64,000 nucleotides of DNA from Bacteroidales bacterium. GTDB lineage: Bacteria > Bacteroidota > Bacteroidia > Bacteroidales > CG2-30-32-10. The translations under genes and the position numbers were made by a program. Shown here in pieces: positions 63,949 to 64,000 of the stretch; the stretch's first letter is position 1, and every line of letters starts with the position of its first letter. Location of the stretch: NCBI GenBank assembly GCA_035353855.1, contig DAOQAK010000008.1, forward strand, positions 16,038 through 80,037. Reading direction: 5' to 3'. The notes under the pieces were generated by a model. That model worked only from the letters and a program-made list of their open reading frames with translations, made no database searches and was not told the origin of the DNA.

Positions 63949-64000
63949 CGGATTGGCGGTATGTTTTTGTTGCCGATTTCGAAGCACTTCACTGTCAAGT

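Overview
The window is an AT-rich chromosomal segment of a member of the Bacteroidetes (Bacteroidota), probably Bacteroidales-like. Three things point there: proteins with type IX secretion C-terminal domains (a gliding-motility type-B tail on a 1815-aa adhesin, type-A tails on a subtilase and an M28 peptidase); TonB-dependent or SusC-like outer-membrane proteins with CarboxypepD_reg domains; and many upstream regions carrying the Bacteroidetes -7 promoter element TAnnTTTG. I see no rRNA or tRNA gene. Species cannot be named from the sequence.

Layout. 1-3.4 kb: end of a propeller-like protein, then an ABC exporter/GntR(YtrA)/GIN-domain operon with a palindromic operator on its promoter. 3.7-9.5 kb: an outer-membrane beta-barrel receptor and an opposing MBOAT acyltransferase/SGNH/esterase cluster. 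9.9-11.4 kb: a PepSY-like protein and an isoaspartyl peptidase. 11.4-20.2 kb: a type V-A CRISPR-Cas locus. 20.3-21.2 kb: a 105-bp tandem repeat and a small basic protein with an unusually strong Shine-Dalgarno. 21.5-26.4 kb: polyphosphate genes (ppx, ppk1, sixA) and glyA. 26.8-32.3 kb: the giant adhesin. 32.6-39.9 kb: LutA-like protein, HAD phosphatase, and the rsfS-ftsH-LUD-DUF2007-cdsA-psd operon opposite birA. 40.5-42.4 kb: a restriction-modification pair. 42.5-50 kb: ABC-F, pyrE, NUDIX, a TlpA-like thioredoxin protein and an ECF sigma/anti-sigma/Spy-like operon. 50-54.3 kb: TonB receptor, holA, AMP nucleosidase. 54.4-64 kb: HsdR_N-like protein, secreted subtilase, DUF4010 membrane protein, DUF3822-rsmD-coaD, and a secreted M28 peptidase.

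The centre of interest is the type V-A system: cas12a, cas4, cas1, cas2 and an array of 22 repeats and 21 spacers. All catalytic residues I could check are present. Two features stand out. First, directly upstream of the cas12a start lies a degenerate single repeat-spacer-repeat unit. Its crRNA handle still folds, with one G-U wobble, and its second half-repeat matches the array repeat exactly for 21 nt. This is the architecture of a Cas-regulating crRNA-like RNA (CreR), or else an array relic; it also creates a false 47-residue N-terminal extension of the Cas12a reading frame. Second, a REP-associated Y1 transposase and its palindromes have invaded the gap between cas12a and cas4 and duplicated part of themselves.

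Other items worth a look are dispersed ~100-bp structured intergenic repeats, a 105-bp tandem repeat with a hidden 21-bp period beside the array, the YtrA-type operator, and candidate leaderless transcripts for pyrE and sixA. Corrected starts are given for cas12a, the Y1 transposase, the LutA-like protein, pyrE, coaD, the subtilase and others.
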